Below are positions 1-8,397 of a stretch of DNA of 39,035 nt, in pieces. The translations under genes were made by a program, and so were the position numbers. The stretch's first letter is position 1. Each line of letters starts with the position of its first letter. Under the pieces are notes generated by a model, which saw only the letters and a program-made list of their open reading frames with translations, ran no database searches and was not told where the DNA came from. The DNA comes from an uncultured Elusimicrobia bacterium (GTDB lineage Bacteria; Elusimicrobiota; Elusimicrobia; Elusimicrobiales; UBA9959), in assembly GCA_903917735.1 (NCBI GenBank), contig CAIXBR010000008.1, forward strand, positions 1 to 39,035. The letters are read 5' to 3'.

Positions 1-792
1 AATACCTCCGACGCGTCAAAACCCATATCCACACTGCAGCAGGGCGCATTGGCCCTGAAGGCCAATCTGGCCGGTGGCGCAGCATTCGACGGTAGTATCA
101 GCGCCACCAACTTATCGGGCACGAACACCGGAGATCAGTCCACTATAACGGGTAACGCTGGAACGGCCACTAAACTGCAGTCGGCGCGTGCGATCAACGG
201 CGTTAGTTTCGACGGTTCCGTGGATATAACGATACCGGTCCCTGTAACTTCCTCGGACGACACTACCTACGCCTCCGCCGTATACCCGTTGTGGACCACA
301 GCCGCAGGAACTAATGCCGTTAAGCTGTCTGCCGCCAAATTAAGCTTTGTGCCGGCCACGGGTCGCCTTACCGCGGCGGGAGTTGTATCAGGTAAAGGTT
401 TTATAAACGCGTCCCAGCATGTAGACCTTGTCGGTGCTCCAGACCTTACGACTTTTGCGGTTGACGGCTCCGGTGTGGTTCTGTTGAACCAGTTGATAGG
501 CGACCATCCCATCGCTACTATTACCGGTTGCAGCTCCGGTGTGGTCGCTCAAGGTCAAACGGTCACTTTCGTAATGGCGGCCTACACCACGTCAGGAACT
601 CTAACTTTCCTGGATACCACGGTCGGCGCAGCCGTAGCCGATAATATGCTTCTGAACGGGGCGGTTACCTGGGCTCCGGCCGCTAGCCCGGCGTCCATAG
701 GCTCGTCTATAACGTTGCTGTGCACTACGGTCATCCCGGCGGCGGCCGAGGTGAAGCTTTGGGTCGAAGTCGCGCATTCAATAGCCAACTAA
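1..792 (+). CDS. Phage-tail-fibre-like repeat surface protein (3' end only)
   Basis: The reading frame is open from base 1, so this is the C-terminal 263 codons of a longer gene; the TTG at 49 is not a credible start. The protein is rich in Gly, Thr, Ser and Ala. It has the repeat style of phage tail fibres and large bacterial surface proteins: a TSDASKPIS-type stretch, then TGNAGTATKL followed by an INGVSFDGS motif. The C-terminal ~100 residues are a beta-rich, hydrophobic, threonine-rich domain with no motif I recognise. No tail-chaperone, lysis or integrase gene follows, so an adhesin-like surface protein fits as well as a prophage remnant. Its function cannot be fixed from this fragment. 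Confidence 0.7.
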   Translation, partial: NTSDASKPISTLQQGALALKANLAGGAAFDGSISATNLSGTNTGDQSTITGNAGTATKLQSARAINGVSFDGSVDITIPVPVTSSDDTTYASAVYPLWTTAAGTNAVKLSAAKLSFVPATGRLTAAGVVSGKGFINASQHVDLVGAPDLTTFAVDGSGVVLLNQLIGDHPIATITGCSSGVVAQGQTVTFVMAAYTTSGTLTFLDTTVGAAVADNMLLNGAVTWAPAASPASIGSSITLLCTTVIPAAAEVKLWVEVAHSIAN

Positions 793-1010
793 ATATATAT
801 GAAATATTATCCAGGCGCATATTATTCCCCGGCAGCGGGAGTTGTTCCTGTTTCTTCGTCGGAAAGGGCGCCGTTCTCCGTAATTGCCGCCTCACCGAAC
901 ACCGTAATACTACCGAGATGGACAAGCAGAATTCCGAATAGATAACGAATCGGCGATGGGCTATGCTTATATAACGCCAGCATTGGCGGAACAGTAAAGA
1001 GGTACACAAA
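793..1010. other. Intergenic region without a recognisable gene
   Basis: About 220 bases separate the tail-fibre-like gene from the SBBP gene. Short open frames here lack a ribosome site and overlap the neighbours. A TATATA sequence at 968-973 could be a -10 box, but I see no matching -35. An AAAGAGG ribosome-binding site at 996-1002 serves the downstream gene. Confidence 0.5.
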
Positions 1011-4000
1011 ATGAGATTCATCACTTGGATTCTTCAGATGAGCCGGTTACTCGTAGCGGTGACCTTGATAGCCGGACCCACAGGGCCGGTCTACGCGGGT
1101 CTTTCCGGCACGCCGTCCCCTTCTTATAAGGAAGAGGCCGCTGTGCAGCCGCTAGCGGCGAATACGGTGCGGGTGCAGGCACCGTCCGCCCAGGACCATT
1201 TAAAGGTCCCTATGTATTTCGAGGCGAACATCGGCCAGACCGACGCAGCTGTGAAGTTCTTCACCCGCGCCGCCGGCTACAATCTTTACCTGACCGCTTC
1301 CGAAGCGGTTACTGTCCTGCACAGGACCGAAGCCGATAAGGCTAAGGGTTCCCCTATAGTGCGCATGCAGCTGAAGGGCGCCAATGCCAAACCCGCAGTA
1401 CAGGGCCAGGGTATCCTGCCCGGGCGTACCAGCTATTACCTGGGCAATGACAGCTCAAAATGGCAGACCGGAGTGAAGCAGTATTCCAGGGTGAGTTTCT
1501 CCCAGGTCTATCCCGGTATCGACATGGTCTACCGCTTCGATAAGGGCACTGTCGAATATGATTTCGTTGTGTCGCCGGGAGCTAACCCCGGGCGTATCCT
1601 CATGGGCTTCAAAGGCACCAAGGATATCCGGCTGGATACTAAAGGCAACCTGGTCCTTAATGTGGAGGGTGGAGAACTGACCTACAAGGCTCCCCAGCTG
1701 TATCAAACACTGGGAACCAAAAGGGTATCAGTCAAAGGGCGCTTTGTGCTGGCTTCCAACAATAATGTCCGTTTTGAAGTAGGGAACTATGTAAAGAGCA
1801 AGGCGCTTGTTATAGACCCCGAGATACATTATTCAACCTACCTTGGAGGCGCTGACGATGATGCGATCAACGGACTGGCCGTGGACTCGCTCGGAGAGGC
1901 CTATGTGACCGGCTGGTCCATCTCGGCTATGAGCGGCCTCGGCGGCCCCGGCTTTCCTCCCGCCACCACGACTTATCCTACTACTGCGACCATCGGCACC
2001 GGCACAGGCAGGGAGGTGTTCGTGGCAAAGCTCAGCGGGGACGGAGCTACCCTTAGGTGGCTGGTCTGGCTGGGCGGCGCTCTTGCGGACGAGGCCAAGG
2101 CTATCGCCCTCGAGAAAACTACTTCAAGCTCGCCCAAGATCTATATCACCGGCGTGACTAACTCGCCTACCTTCCCGGTAGCGGGGCCGACGATACAGGT
2201 GTGTACCGATATAACCGGGGACGGAACTACCAGCAAGGCTTTCGTGGCAGAGTTATCGCAGCTGGGTAGTCCCGCCTCCCCCGCCCTGGTCTACTCTACC
2301 TGCCTGGGCGGCGTAGCGGCGCCCGGCAAGAACAGCGGCAACGCCATCGCGGTGGACGCGACCGGTGCGGCTTATGTGACCGGGACGACGTTTGCGTCGG
2401 ATTTCGCGATCAGCTTTGGTATTCCCGCTCCTTATAACCTCTTCGGAGGGTCGGAGGACGCTTTCGTGGTCAAGATCCCGGAAGGCGCCATCGGCGGGGC
2501 GGTGTCCTATTCCATGCTCCTGGGTCCCAACAGCGGGATAACCAACGGCAACGCCATCGCGGTCGATACTGTCAACAAAGCTTGGGTGGGCGGCAGGACG
2601 ACTTCCGGCTCCTGGCCGAGCGCGACAGGCGGCGGTACGGGTGTTTTTAATCACCATTTCGCGAGCGCTATCGTCGGAGCTTCCGACGCGTTCATCGTCA
2701 AAGTTAACGCGACCGGGACCGGCCTGGACTACGCGACCTATATCAACGGCGATAACGATGAATCGGTGGTAGCGATCGCTCTGAACCATGGCGGTGTACC
2801 GCCTTACCATGTGTTCGTAGCCGGCGACACGAATTCCGACACGGATTTCCCGTCTACCGCCTATTACAACCTTCCCGCCGCTACGCGGGCCGCAGTCTGG
2901 CAAAAAGATATTGTCGGCGGCGCCCAGTATCACCCGTTCGTGCTCAGGCTGAATCCTGATGAACCCGCGGTGCTCACCCCGACCAACCCCCTGGAAGTGG
3001 TTTACGCGACGCACCTGGGATCTCCCAACGCGTCCATCGACCATGTCCTGGCCCTTGCGCTGGATTCCCGCGACGACGCATATATCGCCGGCTATACTTT
3101 CGGCATCGCCTGGGTCGTAGATCCTACCGCGGATTATCTTACGGACTGCACCGGCGCCTGCGTAATGATCAACCCTGTGCTCGGGCCTTCCGGGTCTGCC
3201 CGGTCGAACACCTCTACCTTACAGGACGGTTTCGTAGTAGCGGTCGGTTCTACAGGGCAGAGCCAGCCCTTCATGTCTTACCTGGGAGCTTCGGCCGGGA
3301 CGGCCAACCGCCAGGCGGCGTCCGCTATCGCCATAGATGCCAACCATAACATCTACGTCGCCGGCTACACGCCGTCTACCGACTTCCCCCTGACCACCGG
3401 ATCACTGATGGACGGCACAGTGCCGCTCAAACAGCTGAACCGCAACTTCACGGGAGGCAAGATGGACGGCTTCGTCATGAAGATAGATCCCGTCCTGTCG
3501 TTCGGCGCTCCGCTGGTCCCCACGGTCCCCGCAGTCGCCTGCAATATCACCAGCATCAGCCCGAACTCGGGCTACACCGCCGGCGGCGACACTGTTACCA
3601 TCACCGGCACGGACCTTTACGGCTTCCCGTCGGGCGGCGTTACCGTGGACGGAGTAGCTGTCTCGTCCTATACGATGTACGCTTCCTCCGGCGTGCTTAC
3701 CGCGGTCATCCCCAGGCATCCCCTTGTCGGGGCGCTCGTACCGGGCCTGACGCTGTTCACGCTGACCAACTCCACCGGCGCATGTTCGGTGAACTATACC
3801 TACGTCTCGTCGGCCGCGGCCTGCAATATCACCAGCATCAGCCCGAATTCCGGCTACACCACCGGCGGCGATACTGTCACCATTACCGGCACGGACCTTT
3901 ATGGCTTCTCGGCAAGCAGTGTTACCGTGGACGGGGTAGCTGTATCGTCCTATACGATGTACGCTTCCTCCGGCGTGCTTACTGCGGTCATTCCCAGGCA

Positions 4001-4664
4001 TCCCCTTGTCGGGACGCTCGCTCCGGGCCTGACGCTGTTCACGCTGACCAACTCCACCGGCGCATGCTCGGCGAATTATACCTATATAGCGTCAGTGGCC
4101 TCCTGCACTATCACCAGCATCAGCCCGGGGTTCGGGTACGCTGTAGGCGGCACTACGGTCACTATAACAGGTACGGGTTTCTTCGGTCTTGCGGTCCCTG
4201 CCAACGTCGCTTTCGGCGCGAATAATGCCGCGAGCTACACTGTGAACCTGGCTTCGACCGTGGTCACCGCGATATCGCCCAGGCACCCCGCTCTTGGTAC
4301 GCTTACGGCGGGAACGGTGCTTCTGACGCTGGCGACCAGCAGCGGCACGTGCTCTGTAAATTATGCCTACCTGGCCGGGTCCGGGCCCTGCGGGGATGAC
4401 ATGTTCTATCCTTCTCCGGCTACGGGTACAACCGGGACCTTCTCGTACTGTATGGCTCTGGCCGGCACTGCCAGGATCAAGATATACAACGTGATAGGGG
4501 ACCTGGTGGCCAAGCTGGAGGATGCCAGGGCCGCCGGCGGCGCGACCTCTACGCTGAATACGGGCAGGCTGGCTCCGGGCGTATATCTCTACCGCTTGGA
4601 AAAAGACTACGGTGGCGGCAATTCTGACACCTCGAAAGTACTGAAGTTCGCGGTAGTGCGTTAA
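1011..4664 (+). CDS. Secreted SBBP beta-propeller / triple IPT-TIG repeat protein with C-terminal sorting-like domain
   Basis: A 1217-residue exported protein. An N-terminal hydrophobic segment (about residues 5-30) acts as signal peptide, and AAAGAGG lies 8 bases before the ATG. Residues ~65-270 match the conserved domain that precedes SBBP repeats (FEANIGQTD near the start). Residues ~275-835 hold repeated units such as STYLGG, AIAVDA and AYVTG, typical of SBBP beta-propeller repeats. Three IPT/TIG immunoglobulin-like domains of 94 residues each follow from ~844, each beginning with a Cys-x-Ile-Thr-Ser-Ile-Ser-Pro motif. The last ~85 residues contain IKIYNVIGDLV and LAPGVYLYRL, the pattern of FlgD-like and T9SS type A sorting domains. 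It is probably a large surface-exposed or secreted adhesin-like protein; the ligand is unknown. The next gene starts 12 bases after the stop. Confidence 0.85.
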   Translation: MRFITWILQMSRLLVAVTLIAGPTGPVYAGLSGTPSPSYKEEAAVQPLAANTVRVQAPSAQDHLKVPMYFEANIGQTDAAVKFFTRAAGYNLYLTASEAVTVLHRTEADKAKGSPIVRMQLKGANAKPAVQGQGILPGRTSYYLGNDSSKWQTGVKQYSRVSFSQVYPGIDMVYRFDKGTVEYDFVVSPGANPGRILMGFKGTKDIRLDTKGNLVLNVEGGELTYKAPQLYQTLGTKRVSVKGRFVLASNNNVRFEVGNYVKSKALVIDPEIHYSTYLGGADDDAINGLAVDSLGEAYVTGWSISAMSGLGGPGFPPATTTYPTTATIGTGTGREVFVAKLSGDGATLRWLVWLGGALADEAKAIALEKTTSSSPKIYITGVTNSPTFPVAGPTIQVCTDITGDGTTSKAFVAELSQLGSPASPALVYSTCLGGVAAPGKNSGNAIAVDATGAAYVTGTTFASDFAISFGIPAPYNLFGGSEDAFVVKIPEGAIGGAVSYSMLLGPNSGITNGNAIAVDTVNKAWVGGRTTSGSWPSATGGGTGVFNHHFASAIVGASDAFIVKVNATGTGLDYATYINGDNDESVVAIALNHGGVPPYHVFVAGDTNSDTDFPSTAYYNLPAATRAAVWQKDIVGGAQYHPFVLRLNPDEPAVLTPTNPLEVVYATHLGSPNASIDHVLALALDSRDDAYIAGYTFGIAWVVDPTADYLTDCTGACVMINPVLGPSGSARSNTSTLQDGFVVAVGSTGQSQPFMSYLGASAGTANRQAASAIAIDANHNIYVAGYTPSTDFPLTTGSLMDGTVPLKQLNRNFTGGKMDGFVMKIDPVLSFGAPLVPTVPAVACNITSISPNSGYTAGGDTVTITGTDLYGFPSGGVTVDGVAVSSYTMYASSGVLTAVIPRHPLVGALVPGLTLFTLTNSTGACSVNYTYVSSAAACNITSISPNSGYTTGGDTVTITGTDLYGFSASSVTVDGVAVSSYTMYASSGVLTAVIPRHPLVGTLAPGLTLFTLTNSTGACSANYTYIASVASCTITSISPGFGYAVGGTTVTITGTGFFGLAVPANVAFGANNAASYTVNLASTVVTAISPRHPALGTLTAGTVLLTLATSSGTCSVNYAYLAGSGPCGDDMFYPSPATGTTGTFSYCMALAGTARIKIYNVIGDLVAKLEDARAAGGATSTLNTGRLAPGVYLYRLEKDYGGGNSDTSKVLKFAVVR
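3540..4370 (+). repeat. Three tandem 282-bp IPT/TIG-coding repeats
   Basis: Units start at 3540, 3822 and 4104, each at a TGC codon, giving a period of exactly 282 bp (94 codons). Units 1 and 2 are almost identical at the nucleotide level, including a shared stretch around the codons for SSYTMYASSGVLT. Unit 3 keeps the frame and domain pattern but has diverged. This suggests recent duplication or gene conversion between units 1 and 2. Confidence 0.9.
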
Positions 4665-4676
4665 CTGGAGGATTTC

Positions 4677-6110
4677 ATGAAAATATTATCTATAGGAACA
4701 GGATTGATCTGCGGCGCTTTGCTCTGCGGCCAGGCCGCGGCAGGGGAAACCGATTATGCCGCCGGCACCCAGGCGCTGCCGCTGCAGCAGGCCGGGGGTA
4801 CTGCCAGGTCCATGGCCATGGGATCGGCGGTAGTCGCGGTCTCCCAGGGGTCCGCTTCCCTGCTTTGGAACCCGGCCGGATTAAGCCGGATCAACTGTAC
4901 GGAGATCGGCATTCACCATAACACGGGGCTTGGCGATACCATACAGGAGATAGCCGTCTTCGGGGCGCCTATGGGGGATGTAAAAAAGGACTGTGTAAAG
5001 TGCAACGGAGGGTCGATGGGCGGCATAGCCGCCTCTATCGGCTACGTGAGCTACGGGAACTTCGATTCCAGAAACGACACCGGGCTGCTGATCGGGCAAT
5101 ACCACGCTAACGATTACTCAGCCAGCATCGGCTGGGGTAAGGAATTGTTCCGCAACTTCGCCGCGGGTATAGCCCTGAAAGGGAACCATTCACACATCGA
5201 CAATACAGGCTATAACGCCTTCGCCTCTGACATCGGCATCCTGTGGAAAGCGGTCCCCTCCCTGGACCTGGGTGTGACCTATTCCAACATAGACCTGGTC
5301 AACAATATCGGGAAACTGGTTTCCGGCTGGCGCGTGGGCGCGGGCTGGACCGTGGATAAGCACCTGCTGCTGGCCGCCTCGGGCGAACTGCAGAACAGCG
5401 CCATGAACAGGCTCCAGGTGGGAGCCGAGTACCTTGTCGGAAACACTGAAAATATCAAGAACGTGGTGGCCCTGCGGGCCGGCTATCAGGTGAACTATCC
5501 CGATCCCCAGTTGAGCGGCCTGACCGGGCTGACACTGGGCCTGGGCTATACACTCACCCGTACCATGGCTCTGGACTACGCCATGGTGCCCACTGGAAAT
5601 CTGGGGGCCTCGCATCGCCTGAGCCTTACCTTTAAGTTCGGCTGCCCGAAAAGAAAGAAGGCGGTAGTGGCGGTAGCTTTTGTCGCGCCTCCGGCGACCC
5701 TGGCGGCGGCCACACCGCTTATGCCGGCGCCCGAGCCTGTAGTGCTCAAATGGGTTATCCTTGAAGACTCGCATTTTGACTTCGACTCTTCGGCCTTGCG
5801 CCCCGAAGGCATGGCGGCTCTGAGGGAAAATGTCCAGCTCCTGAAGGACAACCCGGAGACCCATGTTCAAGTTGCGGGTTACACCTCGATGAGCGGCACC
5901 GAAGAATATAACCAGCTCTTGAGCGAGAGGCGGGCTGCCGCGGTCACTGATTTCCTGGTCAAGGACGGCATCGATCCGTCCCGGATCACCACGGTCGGCT
6001 ATGGCAAACTTAGGCCGGCGGAGTATGAAGCAGATCCGAAAAAACTGCACACGGAGGCCGCCAAGGCCAACAAACGCGTGGTTTTCACGGTCCCCCCGGT
6101 GGCGCAGTAA
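4677..6110 (+). CDS. PorV/PorQ-like outer-membrane barrel fused to an OmpA C-terminal domain
   Basis: 477 residues with a signal peptide (~1-22) and TGGAGG six bases before the ATG. Residues ~30-330 resemble PorV/PorQ-family barrels: an early GGTARSMAMGSA and SLLWNPAGL block, then alternating beta strands. A Pro/Ala-rich hinge (~335-360) leads to an OmpA-like peptidoglycan-binding domain (~365-477) with FDFDSSALRP, YNQLLSERRA and RITTVGYGKLRP. In the OmpA signature the Asp that normally follows the GYT triplet, and contacts diaminopimelate, is Ser404 here; the partner Arg in LSERRA is present. The likely role is a barrel that tethers the outer membrane to the wall and may help handle surface proteins such as the product just upstream. 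The fusion assignment is strong, the biological role inferred. Confidence 0.82.
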   Translation: MKILSIGTGLICGALLCGQAAAGETDYAAGTQALPLQQAGGTARSMAMGSAVVAVSQGSASLLWNPAGLSRINCTEIGIHHNTGLGDTIQEIAVFGAPMGDVKKDCVKCNGGSMGGIAASIGYVSYGNFDSRNDTGLLIGQYHANDYSASIGWGKELFRNFAAGIALKGNHSHIDNTGYNAFASDIGILWKAVPSLDLGVTYSNIDLVNNIGKLVSGWRVGAGWTVDKHLLLAASGELQNSAMNRLQVGAEYLVGNTENIKNVVALRAGYQVNYPDPQLSGLTGLTLGLGYTLTRTMALDYAMVPTGNLGASHRLSLTFKFGCPKRKKAVVAVAFVAPPATLAAATPLMPAPEPVVLKWVILEDSHFDFDSSALRPEGMAALRENVQLLKDNPETHVQVAGYTSMSGTEEYNQLLSERRAAAVTDFLVKDGIDPSRITTVGYGKLRPAEYEADPKKLHTEAAKANKRVVFTVPPVAQ

Positions 6111-6130
6111 GCTAAAGGGGCTTCTTTTCA

Positions 6131-6164
6131 GGCTGCGCCCCTGCCTTGTGGTAGGGGCGCAGCC
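6131..6164 (+). terminator. GC-rich hairpin after the PorV/OmpA gene
   Basis: A perfect 12-bp inverted repeat (GGCTGCGCCCCT at 6131-6142 and its complement at 6153-6164) with a 10-base loop lies 20 bases past the stop. It is followed by AATTTAAA rather than a clean T-run, so it may be a weak terminator or an mRNA 3'-end stabiliser. Confidence 0.55.
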
Positions 6165-6188
6165 AATTTAAACAGACAAGGAGACAAC

Positions 6189-6506
6189 ATGACGAAAACA
6201 GGAAAAGTGATAGGAGCCGGTTTCGGAATAGCAGCCATTGCCGCGCTGGGAACTTATTTTCTTTACGGTAAAAAAGGCGCCCAGAACCGCGCGAAGATCT
6301 CGGGCTGGATGCTCAAGATGAAAGGCGAAGTTCTTGAAAAAGTGGAAAAGGTCAAGGACCTGAACGAAAAAGAATACTACGAGATCGTGGATGAAGTGAC
6401 GGCGCGCTACGCAAAACTAGGTAAAGTAGGCGCGCAGGAACTGAAGCATTTGACTGGAGAGCTTAGGGGCGCGTGGGCGCATCTAAGCCGGGAACTGGCC
6501 AAGTAG
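6189..6506 (+). CDS. Small single-pass membrane protein (YtxH-like)
   Basis: 105 residues with AAGGAG before the ATG. A short N-terminal transmembrane helix (residues ~8-26, IGAGFGIAAIAALGTYFLY) is followed by a charged, Lys/Glu-rich helical tail of about 75 residues. The architecture resembles YtxH-type stress-linked membrane proteins, but there is no diagnostic motif, so the family label is tentative. It is flanked by hairpins on both sides and may be its own transcription unit. Confidence 0.65.
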   Translation: MTKTGKVIGAGFGIAAIAALGTYFLYGKKGAQNRAKISGWMLKMKGEVLEKVEKVKDLNEKEYYEIVDEVTARYAKLGKVGAQELKHLTGELRGAWAHLSRELAK

Positions 6507-6527
6507 TCTGTCCCCGCATGCCGCTGT

Positions 6528-6566
6528 GCCAAAGGGGAAAGCGGTCCGCCGCCTGTCCCCTTTGGC
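6528..6566. terminator. Inverted repeat between the small membrane protein gene and the tamA-like gene
   Basis: GCCAAAGGGGA (6528-6538) pairs perfectly with TCCCCTTTGGC (6556-6566) around a 17-base loop. A second short hairpin (GCCGGTCGGC) follows. There is no T-run, so termination efficiency is uncertain. Confidence 0.45.
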
Positions 6567-6618
6567 GCCGGTCGGCGTTCTTGAATAAAATTCCGCGCGA
6601 TCCCTGGTCCGGTCTCCT

Positions 6619-8397
6619 ATGTCTATTACAGATAATCCGGGCGTCCGGACGGTGTTGCTGACCCTGCTGACGGTCGGTTTTCCCATTCTTATTCACGCTA
6701 AAGATAGCCCTCCACCCTGCCCTCAGATACAATTCGCAGGCAAGGAAAACATCGACCTGGAAGCTATGGAGATACGCCTGGTCTGCGGCGATGCGCATAC
6801 CGAAGGCTGGGGGCGGGTCCCTTTCAACCAGGCCGAGAGCTTTCTGCGGGCTTTCCTTCAGCAGCGTGGCTACCAGGAGCCTTCGTTCACGCCGGGACGG
6901 GACGTCCTCATGGTGGATCCAGGAGCAAAGACCCTTGTGTCTTCTTTCAGCGTCACAGGCCTGCCGCCGGGGGTGGATCCCCGCAAGTTTCGCAAGATCA
7001 GAGGCCAGGTAATGACGCCAAAACTGCTGGACACGGCCAAGGCTGCACTGCTGGGCGTTCTCCAGAACCGCGGCTATGCCTGTCCGGAGGTGGAAATTCG
7101 CGGCAACGGGGCTACGGGGCAGCTTTCGGCCGAGGTGCGGCCCCGCGGCGTCTACTTTCTCAACAATATCCGGATCCCAAAAACCGACGCTATGTCCCCG
7201 GAGGTTTTTTCCCGCTACGAAGCGTTCAAGCGCGGTCAGCGTTTCGACGGCAGGCTTTTGGACCTGACCGCGCAGCGCGCTCTGGCCGACTCGCTGTTCT
7301 TAAGCGCCTACTTCGACATAACCTGTTCCACGGAGGCGGCCCTCGCGCAAGCGGGGGAAGGCCTTACCATCACCGGGCGGGTAGTCGCCGGCAAATCGCA
7401 GCTCTACAAGCTCGGGATCGGTTTCGACACGGAGGGGTTATTTATCGGTAAAGCGCAGTGGCAGGATTCGCGCATCGGGGCGCGGGCCAATTCCATGGAA
7501 GGAACGCTCTATGCTTCCTTACGGGAGCAAACGGCAGTAGCGGATTACCGCTACTACACCGGGCCCGGCTCCAGGGTCTACCTGATGCCTAAACTGACCT
7601 TCGGGCGCCTTAACAACACGCAGTTCGAATCCATCCATTCGGAGCTGGCGCTGCTGCCATCCCTGAGCCGCGACAGCAGGAGCCGCCGCACCGAGTTTTC
7701 CGCAGGTCCGGCGCTGGAGTACGCTAATACCATACGCGGGCCGGGGCCGGGCCGGGACAGCTATGGTTCTCTCATTACCCAGCTGGAGTTCCGCGGCCAC
7801 GATTTTGAATACTACGCGGGCGATCCGCGGACCGGAGGGCGAGTGGTCTTTAAGTCTCAATCGCGGTTGAAAGGGGCTGGTTCCGTTATAACCGCGCACA
7901 TACTGACCCTGCAGGGCGAGCATGTCTGGAACCTGGGGGGGTACGAACCGCCGGCGCTTGTATTGGCCACGCGCTATCTTATGCAGGGGACGCTGGTAAG
8001 GAACAGTCTGCTGGCCTCCGGGAAGCTACCCCTTGATACGCGGTTTTTTATGGGCGGAGACGCGAACCTGCGCGGGGCGGGGTTTAATAAAGTGCCGTCC
8101 GACGCCGCGGGCCTGTTGACTTCCGTCTACGACGGCCTTGAACTTAGGCTTATGGACGTTTTCTCCCACGGCATACAGCCGCTGATCTTCCTGGACGCCG
8201 CCATGGGCGGACGGGGTTCTTTCCGCCTGGACCCGAATGTGTATTATTCGCCCGGGTTCGGCGTTAGATGGAGCTCCCCGGTAGGTTCCATACGCGCCAC
8301 ACTGGCGCGCGGCCTGGTCTGGAAGCGGGACCCTTCCGCGGAAATCCTCATGCATCCCAGCTGGCAGTTCTTCCTGAGCCTGGGGAAGGAATTCTAA
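6619..8397 (+). CDS. tamA: Omp85-superfamily (TamA/BamA-like) outer-membrane protein
   Basis: 592 residues. A short signal peptide (~10-27) precedes POTRA-like domains (~35-245), with segments such as FRKIRGQVMTPKLLDTAKAALL and a repeated 'grow the chain, reach the next residue' alpha/beta pattern. The rest is a beta barrel ending in a C-terminal phenylalanine (LGKEF), the usual sorting signal for BAM substrates. A barrel motif near DTRFFMGGDANLRGAGF matches the Omp85 conserved G-x-x-x-L-R-G region. The gene overlaps a tamB-like gene by one base, the classic TamA-TamB arrangement, which supports a role in inserting or exporting outer-membrane components. The start lacks a clear ribosome site, so a nearby start is possible. 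Confidence 0.8.
   Translation: MSITDNPGVRTVLLTLLTVGFPILIHAKDSPPPCPQIQFAGKENIDLEAMEIRLVCGDAHTEGWGRVPFNQAESFLRAFLQQRGYQEPSFTPGRDVLMVDPGAKTLVSSFSVTGLPPGVDPRKFRKIRGQVMTPKLLDTAKAALLGVLQNRGYACPEVEIRGNGATGQLSAEVRPRGVYFLNNIRIPKTDAMSPEVFSRYEAFKRGQRFDGRLLDLTAQRALADSLFLSAYFDITCSTEAALAQAGEGLTITGRVVAGKSQLYKLGIGFDTEGLFIGKAQWQDSRIGARANSMEGTLYASLREQTAVADYRYYTGPGSRVYLMPKLTFGRLNNTQFESIHSELALLPSLSRDSRSRRTEFSAGPALEYANTIRGPGPGRDSYGSLITQLEFRGHDFEYYAGDPRTGGRVVFKSQSRLKGAGSVITAHILTLQGEHVWNLGGYEPPALVLATRYLMQGTLVRNSLLASGKLPLDTRFFMGGDANLRGAGFNKVPSDAAGLLTSVYDGLELRLMDVFSHGIQPLIFLDAAMGGRGSFRLDPNVYYSPGFGVRWSSPVGSIRATLARGLVWKRDPSAEILMHPSWQFFLSLGKEF

Noticed and set aside
958..1010. Possible further copy of the bipartite element before the SBBP gene
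   Set aside because: ATATAACGCCAGCATTGGCGG resembles the second box, but the first box is absent and the -10 position would fall on the start codon.
3402..4001. Antisense frame across the TIG repeats
   Set aside because: Its apparent internal repeats just mirror the sense repeat; no ribosome site or family match.
5190..6050. Antisense frame opposite the PorV/OmpA gene
   Set aside because: No motif and no ribosome site; the sense gene is clearly coding.
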